Virus record (IMG/VR): IMGVR_UViG_3300009786_000057
Span: 1-28,536 of that record
DNA length: 28,536 bases
Reading direction: 5' to 3' (one strand)
From: a virus
Shown: one piece after another, positions 22,788 through 28,536 of the stretch
Layout of the letters: each line of letters opens with the position of its first letter
How positions within the stretch are numbered: the first letter of the stretch is position 1
Program-made: the position numbers and the translations under genes
Notes under the pieces: model-generated
The model's database searches: none
What the model was told of the DNA's origin: nothing
What the model saw: only the letters and a program-made list of their open reading frames with translations

Positions 22788-24878
22788 TTAAACATTGATT
22801 CCCATTCCGGGGGGTTTCCCACCACCGGGAGGACTTGGCAGTTGGGCATTATTGCCCCCCTGTCCGCCTTGAGCCTCTGGGGGCGCACCCCCTCTGGCTT
22901 GAGCTTGAGCATTCGCACCTTGCATCATATTCTGTGCAACAATGGAAGGCAGTTTATCTATAAGTGCATCTGTTAAATCCATTTTATCATCCAGACGTTT
23001 GAGCAATTCCCTGCCGAGGAACTTTGGATCAATACCCGGAATCTGTATCAGGAATGGAATTATCCTTTCGATGTTCTGTAATTCCGCAGCCTTGTTTGGC
23101 TTTCCTGTTGATCCTGCTTCTATCTGTAAATAAATTTCATTTAAAACATCTTCTTTCCTAAACTCAGGCCAAACTGCGCCGGGGCCACAAATGGCCATAA
23201 CCTCATCCTTACTCATTTCCAGAAGTAGAACTTGTCCAGCTGCTCTGGTTATCTCCGACATAAAGGAGTCAAGATCATCCACGTTTGCGCCAATGGCAGA
23301 CATTCGTGATGATTCTGCAATGGAAGTTTCAGTCGCAGTACCTTTCGATATTTGACCAAAATTAGCTTCTTGCTGACCTACGACCAGCTGAACGTCATCA
23401 AAAATTGTTTTCACTTCATACAGGTTTGGATCAATACCAATCTGCTGAATGGGTTGCAATACATCATTAACTTTCTGTCCTGCCGCCAATGCCTGTAATT
23501 CTAGGACTGCATTTGCAGGAGGGTTCCTTAATTTTTCTTTATCCTCTTCTTCCAGCATCCCTGCGGGTGCGGCGTATTTGGGCCTGTTAGCCCGTCTATG
23601 CTCCCGCAATCCTTGCCTCGCACGGTTGTATTCATGCTGCATTGGAGTAAGGAGTTTTATGTCAGACGGAGGATAGAGTAAATCCTTGTGTTCAATCTCA
23701 TTAAATGTCAAGGCAAAAAACGGCCAGAATGTTTCTAACTTTATTGGTGGTGCTTCTGGCTCAACTAGAAAATCGTTGAATCCGTCACAAACGACATAAA
23801 GCAGACCTGCGTTCTTATCATATATTTCCCAGACTAATGCTAGTCCCTCCCTTGGGTTCTCTGTGCTACTGCCAAAATAATTATGGCTAGAGGACTGACC
23901 AGCACTCCCTGAAGTTTGGTTCCCCTTCATGTCATAGGATAAAAATTTCTCGCTTACATCCGTGTCATAAATCTCTTTTATTTCCTCAGTCGATAAATAC
24001 ATCTCATGTGCTACCCAAGATGCCCCAACAAACCCCCGGAGCAAACGGCACATTGGATCAACTATAATCGAATCGCACTCAGGAAAATCAAAAACCAACC
24101 CCTCCTGAATAATGGAAAGTGGTTCATTTTTTAATGCATCAAGTGAAAGCATCAATTCTTCCATCTCTGCATCATCCTGCTCAATATCTCCCTTTTCTGC
24201 TTCCTCTGCAATCCTCCTGAGATGATCCACTTGTGCTTGTACGTCAGACATTTTAGAGGAAATATCCGGCAATCTGTCAACGTCCCTCTGGTAGCCAACC
24301 TTAACAAAACCAACTGATGTTGTAATAACCCTGCGTACCAATGCTTTCATCTGGCTCTTGAATGTTGGATGCTGTTCATCCATGAAATATTCAAAGAGCA
24401 TCACAAGGCATTCGGCAACCTTGTCAAACTTCTTATGTTCAATCTTGACTTGCTTATAATCCTCTTCAATTGCAGTATCTTGGGGGTTTGGCTGCATCCC
24501 CTGAACCTGCGCTTTTGCAATCCCGTCAAGTGCCTTCTTCATGGTTTCTTCAGAACCATCCCAAACCTTATAGTCCATGCGCTTTCTTCTGGAAGCTACG
24601 GGCTTCGGGTTCTTGGCGTAGAGTGCAGAAGTCCGCTGGTGAACGTGTCTCTGGAGGATATTTGCGACATACCTTTCATCATCCCAGTTGTTGCCGCTGT
24701 ACCCTTTATACACAGCATCCATATCGCTTTTCATCTGCTTGAATGCTTTAGTATGATACTCCTTTGCCGTCCGCACCCGCTCAAGCAGATGGGTTACAAG
24801 TGCTTCCCTGCGCTGCGTAGGTTCCTTATCCTCCTCTTCAACGACTACAACCTCCACTGCCTGTTCAATTTCAATCAT
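22788..24878 (-). CDS. Portal protein
   Basis: 696 aa, ATG 24878 immediately after the TerL stop. N-terminal acidic tract, then long helical regions (K-E-Y-H-T-K-A-F-K-Q-M-K-S-D-M, R-Y-V-A-N-I-L-Q-R-H-V near 85) as in the large portal proteins of podoviruses. Two central segments typical of portals follow (R-E-H-R-R-A-N-R-P-K-Y-A-A-P-A-G-M; I-A-E-S-S-R-M-S-A-I-G-A-N-V-D-D-L-D). The last 60 residues are Ala/Gly/Gln/Pro-rich and probably disordered in the capsid interior. It is larger than most portals but in the expected slot between TerL and scaffold. It forms the dodecameric DNA gate. Confidence 0.82.
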   Translation of the reverse strand: MIEIEQAVEVVVVEEEDKEPTQRREALVTHLLERVRTAKEYHTKAFKQMKSDMDAVYKGYSGNNWDDERYVANILQRHVHQRTSALYAKNPKPVASRRKRMDYKVWDGSEETMKKALDGIAKAQVQGMQPNPQDTAIEEDYKQVKIEHKKFDKVAECLVMLFEYFMDEQHPTFKSQMKALVRRVITTSVGFVKVGYQRDVDRLPDISSKMSDVQAQVDHLRRIAEEAEKGDIEQDDAEMEELMLSLDALKNEPLSIIQEGLVFDFPECDSIIVDPMCRLLRGFVGASWVAHEMYLSTEEIKEIYDTDVSEKFLSYDMKGNQTSGSAGQSSSHNYFGSSTENPREGLALVWEIYDKNAGLLYVVCDGFNDFLVEPEAPPIKLETFWPFFALTFNEIEHKDLLYPPSDIKLLTPMQHEYNRARQGLREHRRANRPKYAAPAGMLEEEDKEKLRNPPANAVLELQALAAGQKVNDVLQPIQQIGIDPNLYEVKTIFDDVQLVVGQQEANFGQISKGTATETSIAESSRMSAIGANVDDLDSFMSEITRAAGQVLLLEMSKDEVMAICGPGAVWPEFRKEDVLNEIYLQIEAGSTGKPNKAAELQNIERIIPFLIQIPGIDPKFLGRELLKRLDDKMDLTDALIDKLPSIVAQNMMQGANAQAQARGGAPPEAQGGQGGNNAQLPSPPGGGKPPGMGINV

Positions 24879-26459
24879 TTAAAACCCTGATGCGAATTTC
24901 TTTTGTTCCAAAGAATCCATTGTTGTTTGCCATTTTACCCATTCTATTGTCCCAACTTTGGGGAATAGACCCCCGGTAGCTTTTAGTCTTCCTCCGGGTG
25001 AATGTAATTGTCCTAGCCCCATTCCAATCCAACTTAAAGTATCTACAAAATCATCATGCCTTGCGTTGGGGAACTTCAGCAGTTCATCTATTGCCTTTTG
25101 CCCCCATGCTGAAACCTTTGGGAAGTAAACCTTTTTCATAGCCATACGTCCGATGAGAGACTGTGACCGCTGCACCTTATTAGCAACTGGTGTAACTTCC
25201 TCAATTCTACAATGGGTCTTCGTTTCAAACATTCTCTTCCGCAAGAACGGCCCAATTGCTTTTGTTATGTGTCCTCGTTCTGCCCACCAGATCAAAGGTT
25301 TATGGCGATTCATTAATTCCATCATTGCCTTGACTACTACGTCTGAAGGCTGCCTTGCCCACCAGCAATCTATAAGGTATATATCCTCGTTTTCATCTAC
25401 ACCAACAATCAAAAGGCACGTTAAATCGTGTCTAGTCTTATCAATACCAACAGCATGGTCAGAAGCAGCATATATCCTCAAGTTCTTTGGAAGGTTCCTC
25501 TTTTCATAATACTGTATGTTTTCCCTTTGGAACAAATCTCCATCTTCGGGTGAGGGCTGCTGTTGGTACAGAGCAGAAAAACCCCTCGGATCGAGGTTCC
25601 TTTGTGCTTCCAGAAAATCCTTGTTAAACCTCTCCGGCCAGAGTACCTCACCCTCCTTTCGTTTTAATGGATCATTATCCCCGGCAAGTGCCGGGAGATT
25701 AATGATCTTCCACTTGCTACACTCTGCCTCTGTGAAGTGAGGATTAGTGGGGTCTGTGAGTCTTCCCACCAAATCATCTTCATGCCAACGGGTTGTCACT
25801 AATACTACAGTTGACCGTTCCGTCATCAGGCGTGTCATAAACACTTGTGTAAACCACGACCAAAGGTTCTCCCGAAGAGTGGGAGACTGAGCCTCAACAC
25901 TGTCTTTAATAGGATCATCAACAATAAGGCAATCACCACCACGACCCGTAATACTTCCGCCCCTACCAACAAACACTGCCATCCCGCCATTGTCAGTCTG
26001 GATTCTGGACTTGGATGCTCCCCCCTGTCTGAATGTGAACTTTGGGAAGACTTGCGAAAACTGAGACATTGACATAATTGACCTACAGTCTGCTCCAAAA
26101 TCTTGCCCAAAGTCTTCATTGTAGGTTGCAAAAATTATAGATTTGTAGGGGTCTTTCCCCATCAGCCAAGGAATAAAACGTCTTGACACCATCTCCGATT
26201 TACCATGTCTTGGCGGCAGCGTTACTATTAACCTTTTTATCTTGCCCTTCGCTACCTTTTCTAATGCTAATGCTATTGCCCTGTGGTGACGGGCATCCTT
26301 AAACATTGACTCTTCGATATTATTCGGGTCTGCAATAGTCGGCATTGTGAACTTAATAAACTTTAGAAAATCAGTCTTGCATTCCAAGGCCAACTTCTGT
26401 CGCTTCGCAGCCGCTATCTGCCTTTCAATATCCTCTAACTTACTTAGTTCCTCCGCCAT
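24879..26459 (-). CDS. terL: Terminase large subunit (TerL)
   Basis: 526 aa. ATPase domain: Walker A P-P-R-H-G-K-S-E (82-89), Walker B C-L-I-V-D-D-P (177-183), and the coupling motif V-T-T-R-W-H-E-D-D-L (221-230). C-terminal RNase-H-like nuclease: D334 in A-A-S-D-H-A-V-G, E394 in W-W-A-E-R-G, and D469-D470-x2-D473 in R-H-D-D-F-V-D-T-L-S. Together these are the complete motor and nuclease of phage terminases of the Terminase_6 type. It packages DNA into the prohead. The gene overlaps the 79-aa ORF upstream by 20 bases and is followed directly by the portal. Confidence 0.95.
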   Translation of the reverse strand: MAEELSKLEDIERQIAAAKRQKLALECKTDFLKFIKFTMPTIADPNNIEESMFKDARHHRAIALALEKVAKGKIKRLIVTLPPRHGKSEMVSRRFIPWLMGKDPYKSIIFATYNEDFGQDFGADCRSIMSMSQFSQVFPKFTFRQGGASKSRIQTDNGGMAVFVGRGGSITGRGGDCLIVDDPIKDSVEAQSPTLRENLWSWFTQVFMTRLMTERSTVVLVTTRWHEDDLVGRLTDPTNPHFTEAECSKWKIINLPALAGDNDPLKRKEGEVLWPERFNKDFLEAQRNLDPRGFSALYQQQPSPEDGDLFQRENIQYYEKRNLPKNLRIYAASDHAVGIDKTRHDLTCLLIVGVDENEDIYLIDCWWARQPSDVVVKAMMELMNRHKPLIWWAERGHITKAIGPFLRKRMFETKTHCRIEEVTPVANKVQRSQSLIGRMAMKKVYFPKVSAWGQKAIDELLKFPNARHDDFVDTLSWIGMGLGQLHSPGGRLKATGGLFPKVGTIEWVKWQTTMDSLEQKKFASGF

Positions 26460-26679
26460 CCTGTTTGTTTATTTTCTCTTCATCAAGTTTGTCCGAGACA
26501 TAGGCCCGCCATTGCTCTTTCTGCTTCTGGCTCATCCAATCTATATCCCTTATCGGACGGTGGCCTAAAGGGTTCTTTGTGACCAGATCGTTTTCAAGGG
26601 CAATATACTTATCTATAACTTTATCTCCATTAAAAACCTCAACTTCGCACGGGAACCTTTTTGCCAGTTTTAGTTGCAT
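26440..26679 (-). CDS. Small protein upstream of TerL (possible small-terminase candidate)
   Basis: 79 aa, ATG 26679; the stop is 20 bases inside the TerL gene. Charged and helical with a conspicuous W-M-S-Q-K-Q-K-E-Q-W stretch near residue 48-57 and a polar end (D-G-G-G-T-K). It occupies the usual site of the small terminase gene, but no DNA-binding signature is visible, so a small-terminase role is only positional inference. The ribosome site is crowded against ATG (AAGAAGG), suggesting coupling with the overlapping 38-aa ORF. Confidence 0.5.
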   Translation of the reverse strand: MQLKLAKRFPCEVEVFNGDKVIDKYIALENDLVTKNPLGHRPIRDIDWMSQKQKEQWRAYVSDKLDEEKINKQDGGGTK

Positions 26680-26755
26680 CCTTCTTTTTTACCTGTACAA
26701 TACTACCCCTATACCCGTCAGGGGTACGATATGTATATAGAGTAACCACTTCCAT
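26639..26755 (-). CDS. 38-aa basic short ORF overlapping the pre-terminase gene
   Basis: From ATG 26755, with GGAAG six bases upstream (GTGGAAGCAGAAT then ATG), this frame runs 38 codons to TGA 26639-26641. A TTG start at 26788, overlapping the lipoprotein stop, would extend it to 49 residues. The peptide is beta-prone (V-T-L-Y-T-Y-R-T-P-D-G-Y-R-G-S-I-V-Q-V-K) with a Lys-rich end. It closes the only sizeable gap before terminase, and its end overlaps the next gene's start out of frame, typical of coupled small phage genes. No family recognised. Confidence 0.5.
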   Translation of the reverse strand: MEVVTLYTYRTPDGYRGSIVQVKKKDATKTGKKVPVRS

Positions 26756-26784
26756 ATTCTGCTTCCACTTGAAATACCCCTTTA

Positions 26785-27111
26785 TCAACTCTTCTTTGGT
26801 TCAGGGTAGATATTGCAGACTTTTATCAAGTGCTGGCCCATCTCTCTTGTTGCAACATCATCAAGTTTATTCACTTCTTTTGCAGGATGTTTTGCCCTCA
26901 TTTCATCGAGGTAACAATCGCACATCTGGCCAACTAAAAACGGTGGTGTCTGCGGGGCTTTCAGTTGAAAATTCCTCACACAGAACGCCCACATTGAGCG
27001 CAGATTTTCGGTTGGGTAATCGCCATGAAACTTTGGTTTGATCAGAGGCGTTTGTTTGCACCCTAAAGTCAGAAATAAAATCAACAATAATATCGGAATC
27101 TTCCAGTTCAA
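26785..27111 (-). CDS. Phage lipoprotein
   Basis: 108 aa, start TTG 27111 with GGAG seven bases upstream. The N-terminus is a short hydrophobic signal ending in the lipobox L-T-L-G-C18, so the mature protein is lipid-anchored, most likely in the outer membrane. The mature part is 91 residues and holds four cysteines with a paired pattern (A-F-C...C-D-C-Y-L-D-E-M near 45-70 and C-N-I-Y-P), probably disulphide-bonded in the periplasm. It follows the lysis peptidase gene. Lysis-associated (spanin-like) or superinfection-exclusion roles are both possible; the sequence does not decide between them. Confidence 0.7.
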   Translation of the reverse strand: MNWKIPILLLILFLTLGCKQTPLIKPKFHGDYPTENLRSMWAFCVRNFQLKAPQTPPFLVGQMCDCYLDEMRAKHPAKEVNKLDDVATREMGQHLIKVCNIYPEPKKS

Positions 27112-27125
27112 ACTCTATCTCCATA

Positions 27126-27518
27126 TCAGTATGTCCAGACGGCGGGCAAAGAAAAGTCAGTCCCACGAGAATCCAAATGTATGAAACGCTTGGGCCTAGA
27201 CCCCCGCAAAGCTAGTCCCAGACCTGTGAACCCTATGTCTTGAGCTTGTTTTATCAGCTTCAAAGTTTTTGTCGTATTCACATGGCCCACCAAAATGTCT
27301 ACTGCCTTTCCGTAAGTGTGTATTCCTGCTTTCGATTTTTTATAACTTGACACGTTAGCATCATGGACTTCACATCTCCTTGCGCTGGAAATACGAAAAG
27401 CAAATCCTGCTTCTTCTCTCAAGGCTTGGAGCATCTTCATAAAATCCCCATCCATGTCACTCTTGCCGCAGCAAGAACAGGCCATTTCGTCACTTGAAAA
27501 ATTTGGTGTAATAAGCAT
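27126..27518 (-). CDS. M15-type peptidoglycan peptidase (endolysin)
   Basis: 130 aa, ATG 27518 with TAGGA upstream. The fold is recognisable from the Peptidase_M15 pattern: N-terminal D-E-M-A-C-S-C-C-G with a D-F-M segment, F-R-I-S-S-A-R-R-C near 41-49, H67-x6-D74 (I-H-T-Y-G-K-A-V-D) and R-F-I-H114-L-D near the end. These are the zinc ligands and active-site residues of D-Ala-D-Ala carboxypeptidase-like endolysins, which cut peptide cross-links in cell-wall murein. No transmembrane or signal segment is visible, so it needs a holin; the two-TM protein at 27962-28393 is the candidate. It is close in length to single-domain M15 lysins. Confidence 0.85.
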   Translation of the reverse strand: MLITPNFSSDEMACSCCGKSDMDGDFMKMLQALREEAGFAFRISSARRCEVHDANVSSYKKSKAGIHTYGKAVDILVGHVNTTKTLKLIKQAQDIGFTGLGLALRGSRPKRFIHLDSRGTDFSLPAVWTY

Positions 27519-27584
27519 AGCTATTCCTACGATAGTAATTTTACAAAATGTGCGCCGGGGTAATATAGTACCTTATTGGTGCTA

Positions 27585-27758
27585 TTAAGAGATGCTTTTT
27601 TCATAGGCTGCCAAAATCGAGTCATCAACTTTATTTTCCGTAGACTCAACAAGCCTCTTCAAAAGTATCAATATGACTTGCTGTAGCAGCTTCTCACTAA
27701 GCATACTCATACACATTGTCTTCACTACTCCACCAATTAATGGCACTAGAAATGGCAT
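27585..27758 (-). CDS. 57-aa hydrophobic/amphipathic small protein
   Basis: ATG 27758 with GAGGGGG upstream; the start abuts the stop of the 18-aa ORF. The N-terminal third is hydrophobic (M-P-F-L-V-P-L-I-G-G-V-V), followed by an amphipathic helix with L-L-Q-Q-V-I-L-I-L-L-K-R-L-V-E, then S-T-E-N-K-V-D-D-S-I-L-A-A-Y-E-K. The E-N-K-V-D-D-S-I-L pattern resembles a small protein family seen near lysis genes of environmental podoviruses. It may be a holin-related membrane peptide. Resemblance only; no enzyme features. Confidence 0.65.
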   Translation of the reverse strand: MPFLVPLIGGVVKTMCMSMLSEKLLQQVILILLKRLVESTENKVDDSILAAYEKSIS

Positions 27759-27815
27759 TTAAACCCCCTCTCTTTTGGGTGGTTTCGGTTGTTTTGGTTT
27801 CTTTCCGTAACTCAT
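27759..27815 (-). CDS. 18-aa basic peptide ORF
   Basis: ATG 27815 is preceded by a textbook ribosome site (AAGGAG, eight bases before ATG). The peptide is Lys/Pro-rich (M-S-Y-G-K-K-P-K-Q-P-K-P-P-K-R-E-G-V) and its TAA abuts the next ATG (27758). Very short frames are normally doubtful, but the strong Shine-Dalgarno sequence, the tight packing with genes on both sides and the biased composition favour translation. It might be a leader for the next gene or a genuine micropeptide. Confidence 0.5.
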   Translation of the reverse strand: MSYGKKPKQPKPPKREGV

Positions 27816-27816
27816 A

Positions 27817-27948
27817 TTAGCACTCCTTATTTTTATAGGGTTTAGTTGGCTCTACACATTGCCAGATTGGTAATTCATTAGGATGAGTCTCAATCCAATA
27901 TCCTAATCGAGATGTACTTGAACACCCGGTCAAAAAAATTGCTATCAT
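27817..27948 (-). CDS. 43-aa lipoprotein (o-spanin candidate)
   Basis: From ATG 27948 to TAA 27817-27819. The N-terminus is M-I-A-I-F-L-T-G-C9-S-S, a short hydrophobic signal with a lipobox (L-T-G-C); if an upstream ATT (27960) with AAGGAAGGGG in front is used, the signal gains an arginine and becomes more typical. The mature part is only 35 residues and Pro/Asn/Lys-rich. A tiny lipoprotein directly downstream of a membrane protein in a lysis region is the usual position of an Rz1-like outer-membrane spanin, but the partner here (27962-28393) does not look like an Rz i-spanin, so the role is inferred. Confidence 0.6.
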   Translation of the reverse strand: MIAIFLTGCSSTSRLGYWIETHPNELPIWQCVEPTKPYKNKEC

Positions 27949-27961
27949 AATAAATCTAATG

Positions 27962-28393
27962 CTACCCCTTCCTTGAGGCTTGTAGCATTTCTAGTTGCTT
28001 CGATGACTCAATTTCTCGTTCTATGTTTTCAAGCCTTGCAGATACAGAAGCCATGTGTCCTGAACACTCTGCGGAAATTTCCACAAACTTATCAATATTT
28101 TCTTTCTGCATTGCCCGATTAACCTTGTCTGTACGAAACGTCCAGATACCGAGACAAACGATGATTGCTCCAGCAAAGCCTTGTTTCAAGATGAGGTTAA
28201 TCACATCATCCAAGGCGGTGTTTACATTACTCTTTTCCTCGCCTTGATGCGGTGAAATTCGGTAACTATGCTGGTCATAATTAGGCGGCTCCGCTTTTGG
28301 GCGGTGAGGCATGGAAAAGAATATAACCCCAACTACTAAGGCAATTGATAGAAATATTAAAATTCCCGGCAAATATCTTTTTATTAATTTCAT
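27962..28393 (-). CDS. Two-TM membrane protein with coiled-coil tail (holin candidate)
   Basis: 143 aa, ATG 28393 with AAGGATGATGA upstream. Residues 8-27 (P-G-I-L-I-F-L-S-I-A-L-V-V-G-V-I-F-F-S-M) and 72-87 (G-F-A-G-A-I-I-V-C-L-G-I-W-T-F) are hydrophobic and long enough for membrane helices, with a 44-residue hydrophilic segment between. Residues 90-140 are charged and heptad-like (Q-K-E-N-I-D-K-F-V-E; A-R-L-E-N-I-E-R-E-I-E). Both ends would be cytoplasmic, a class-II holin topology, although the long tail is unusual. It is the first clear gene of the lysis region; the small lipoprotein follows the stop by 13 bases. Confidence 0.65.
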   Translation of the reverse strand: MKLIKRYLPGILIFLSIALVVGVIFFSMPHRPKAEPPNYDQHSYRISPHQGEEKSNVNTALDDVINLILKQGFAGAIIVCLGIWTFRTDKVNRAMQKENIDKFVEISAECSGHMASVSARLENIEREIESSKQLEMLQASRKG

Positions 28394-28428
28394 TCATCAT
28401 CCTTGTAAATTCGGAGTTGTGTTTCTAA

Positions 28429-28479
28429 TTATGATGGTTTCGGATACTTCAGTTTTACGCTGGCTCTCTTAGCTTTCAT
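28429..28479 (-). CDS. Possible 16-aa basic peptide ORF (doubtful)
   Basis: ATG 28479 to TAA 28429-28431 encodes M-K-A-K-R-A-S-V-K-L-K-Y-P-K-P-S. The composition resembles the 18-aa peptide further on (Lys/Pro-rich). There is no good ribosome site (nearest GGA about 14 bases away), so this may be chance; I list it because it fills the only gap before the holin candidate. Confidence 0.25.
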   Translation of the reverse strand: MKAKRASVKLKYPKPS

Positions 28480-28481
28480 GG

Positions 28482-28535
28482 TTAGTAATTAAGTCCTATG
28501 CCATATACATGGCCTTCTTTTGAAGATGCCGCTTG
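28482..28535 (-). CDS. 3' end of an unknown protein (5' truncated by window edge)
   Basis: One minus-strand frame is open from the window edge for 17 codons and stops at TAA 28482-28484. The visible residues end G-H-V-Y-G-I-G-L-N-Y, which reads like a folded protein C-terminus rather than random translation, but seventeen codons are too few to identify a family. It would be the gene upstream of the lysis region. Confidence 0.3.
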   Translation of the reverse strand, partial: QAASSKEGHVYGIGLNY

Positions 28536-28536
28536 A

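Noticed and set aside
26903-27166. Alternative-frame ORF of 87 codons over the 108-aa lipoprotein
   Set aside because: It runs through the same DNA as the lipoprotein but has no ribosome site, no signal features in its second half and composition drifting into out-of-frame style. The lipoprotein frame has GGAG, a signal peptide and a lipobox.
27519-27584. Possible promoter (TTAATA with TATATT spaced 15) before the M15 gene
   Set aside because: The -35 is weak and spacing is short; the gap is only 66 bases in a packed operon, so I do not call it.
28500-28513. Palindrome GCCAT-GTAT-ATGGC near the right edge
   Set aside because: Only 5-bp arms within a probable coding frame; too short to be a convincing operator.
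1-28536. CRISPR arrays, tRNA genes, insertion sequences and integrase/attachment sites
   Set aside because: None seen by eye: no spaced repeats, no cloverleaf-like short segments, no transposase or integrase motif. A tRNA scan and repeat search would settle it.

Overview
The window is a tailed-bacteriophage genome segment, most likely from an uncultured podovirus-like phage of a Gram-negative host. The visible basis is a contiguous leftward block of virion genes (terminase large subunit, portal, scaffold, capsid, head-tail adaptor, nozzle-like tail protein, several internal virion proteins). No tape measure, sheath or tail-tube gene is seen. A replication/recombination block follows. The Gram-negative inference rests on two lipoproteins with clear lipoboxes and a small M15 peptidase-type lysis enzyme. 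No integrase, DNA polymerase, RNA polymerase, recognisable small terminase, tail fibre or tRNA was seen. Both window ends appear to cut through genes, so these may lie outside.

Layout. Positions 1-754 (+ strand) hold a short translationally coupled cluster: the 3' end of an unknown gene, a YkgJ-type eight-cysteine protein and a small ribbon-helix-helix-like protein. The junctions are ATGA overlaps. The cluster ends against a convergent GC-rich hairpin (771-790). Everything else is on the minus strand and read right to left.

From 28536 to 26440 there is a lysis-and-accessory region made largely of very small genes: a two-TM holin candidate, a 43-aa lipoprotein, an 18-aa basic peptide, a 57-aa hydrophobic protein, an M15 peptidase, a 108-aa lipoprotein, and two short ORFs before terminase. 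From 26459 to 7930 lies the virion module, in the order TerL, portal, scaffold, major capsid, hypothetical, adaptor, nozzle, then five internal/ejection-type proteins ending with a 1790-aa giant that carries an HEVGEH zincin-like motif. A UUCG-capped hairpin sits just after the capsid gene. From 7854 to 789 lies the early module, preceded by a near-consensus sigma70 promoter (TTGACA, 17 bp, GATTAT). It encodes a paired zinc-finger protein, a RusA resolvase, small proteins, a YqaJ exonuclease, a second PD-(D/E)XK-like nuclease, a Sak4-like RecA-fold ATPase, a DUF669 ssDNA-binding protein with an SSB-type DDIPF tail, a hidden 41-aa membrane protein, an HNH nuclease and a primase-helicase.

How it fits together. 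The early module looks like a recombination-dependent replication set: a priming/unwinding enzyme, end resection, strand annealing or pairing, ssDNA coating and junction resolution, with polymerase probably supplied by the host or encoded outside. The virion module packages DNA (TerL/portal), builds the head (scaffold/MCP), attaches a short tail (adaptor/nozzle) and probably ejects internal proteins to carry DNA across the envelope. Functions are called from motifs read by eye; no database search was possible. Several real genes are under 60 codons and were found by reading the gaps directly.
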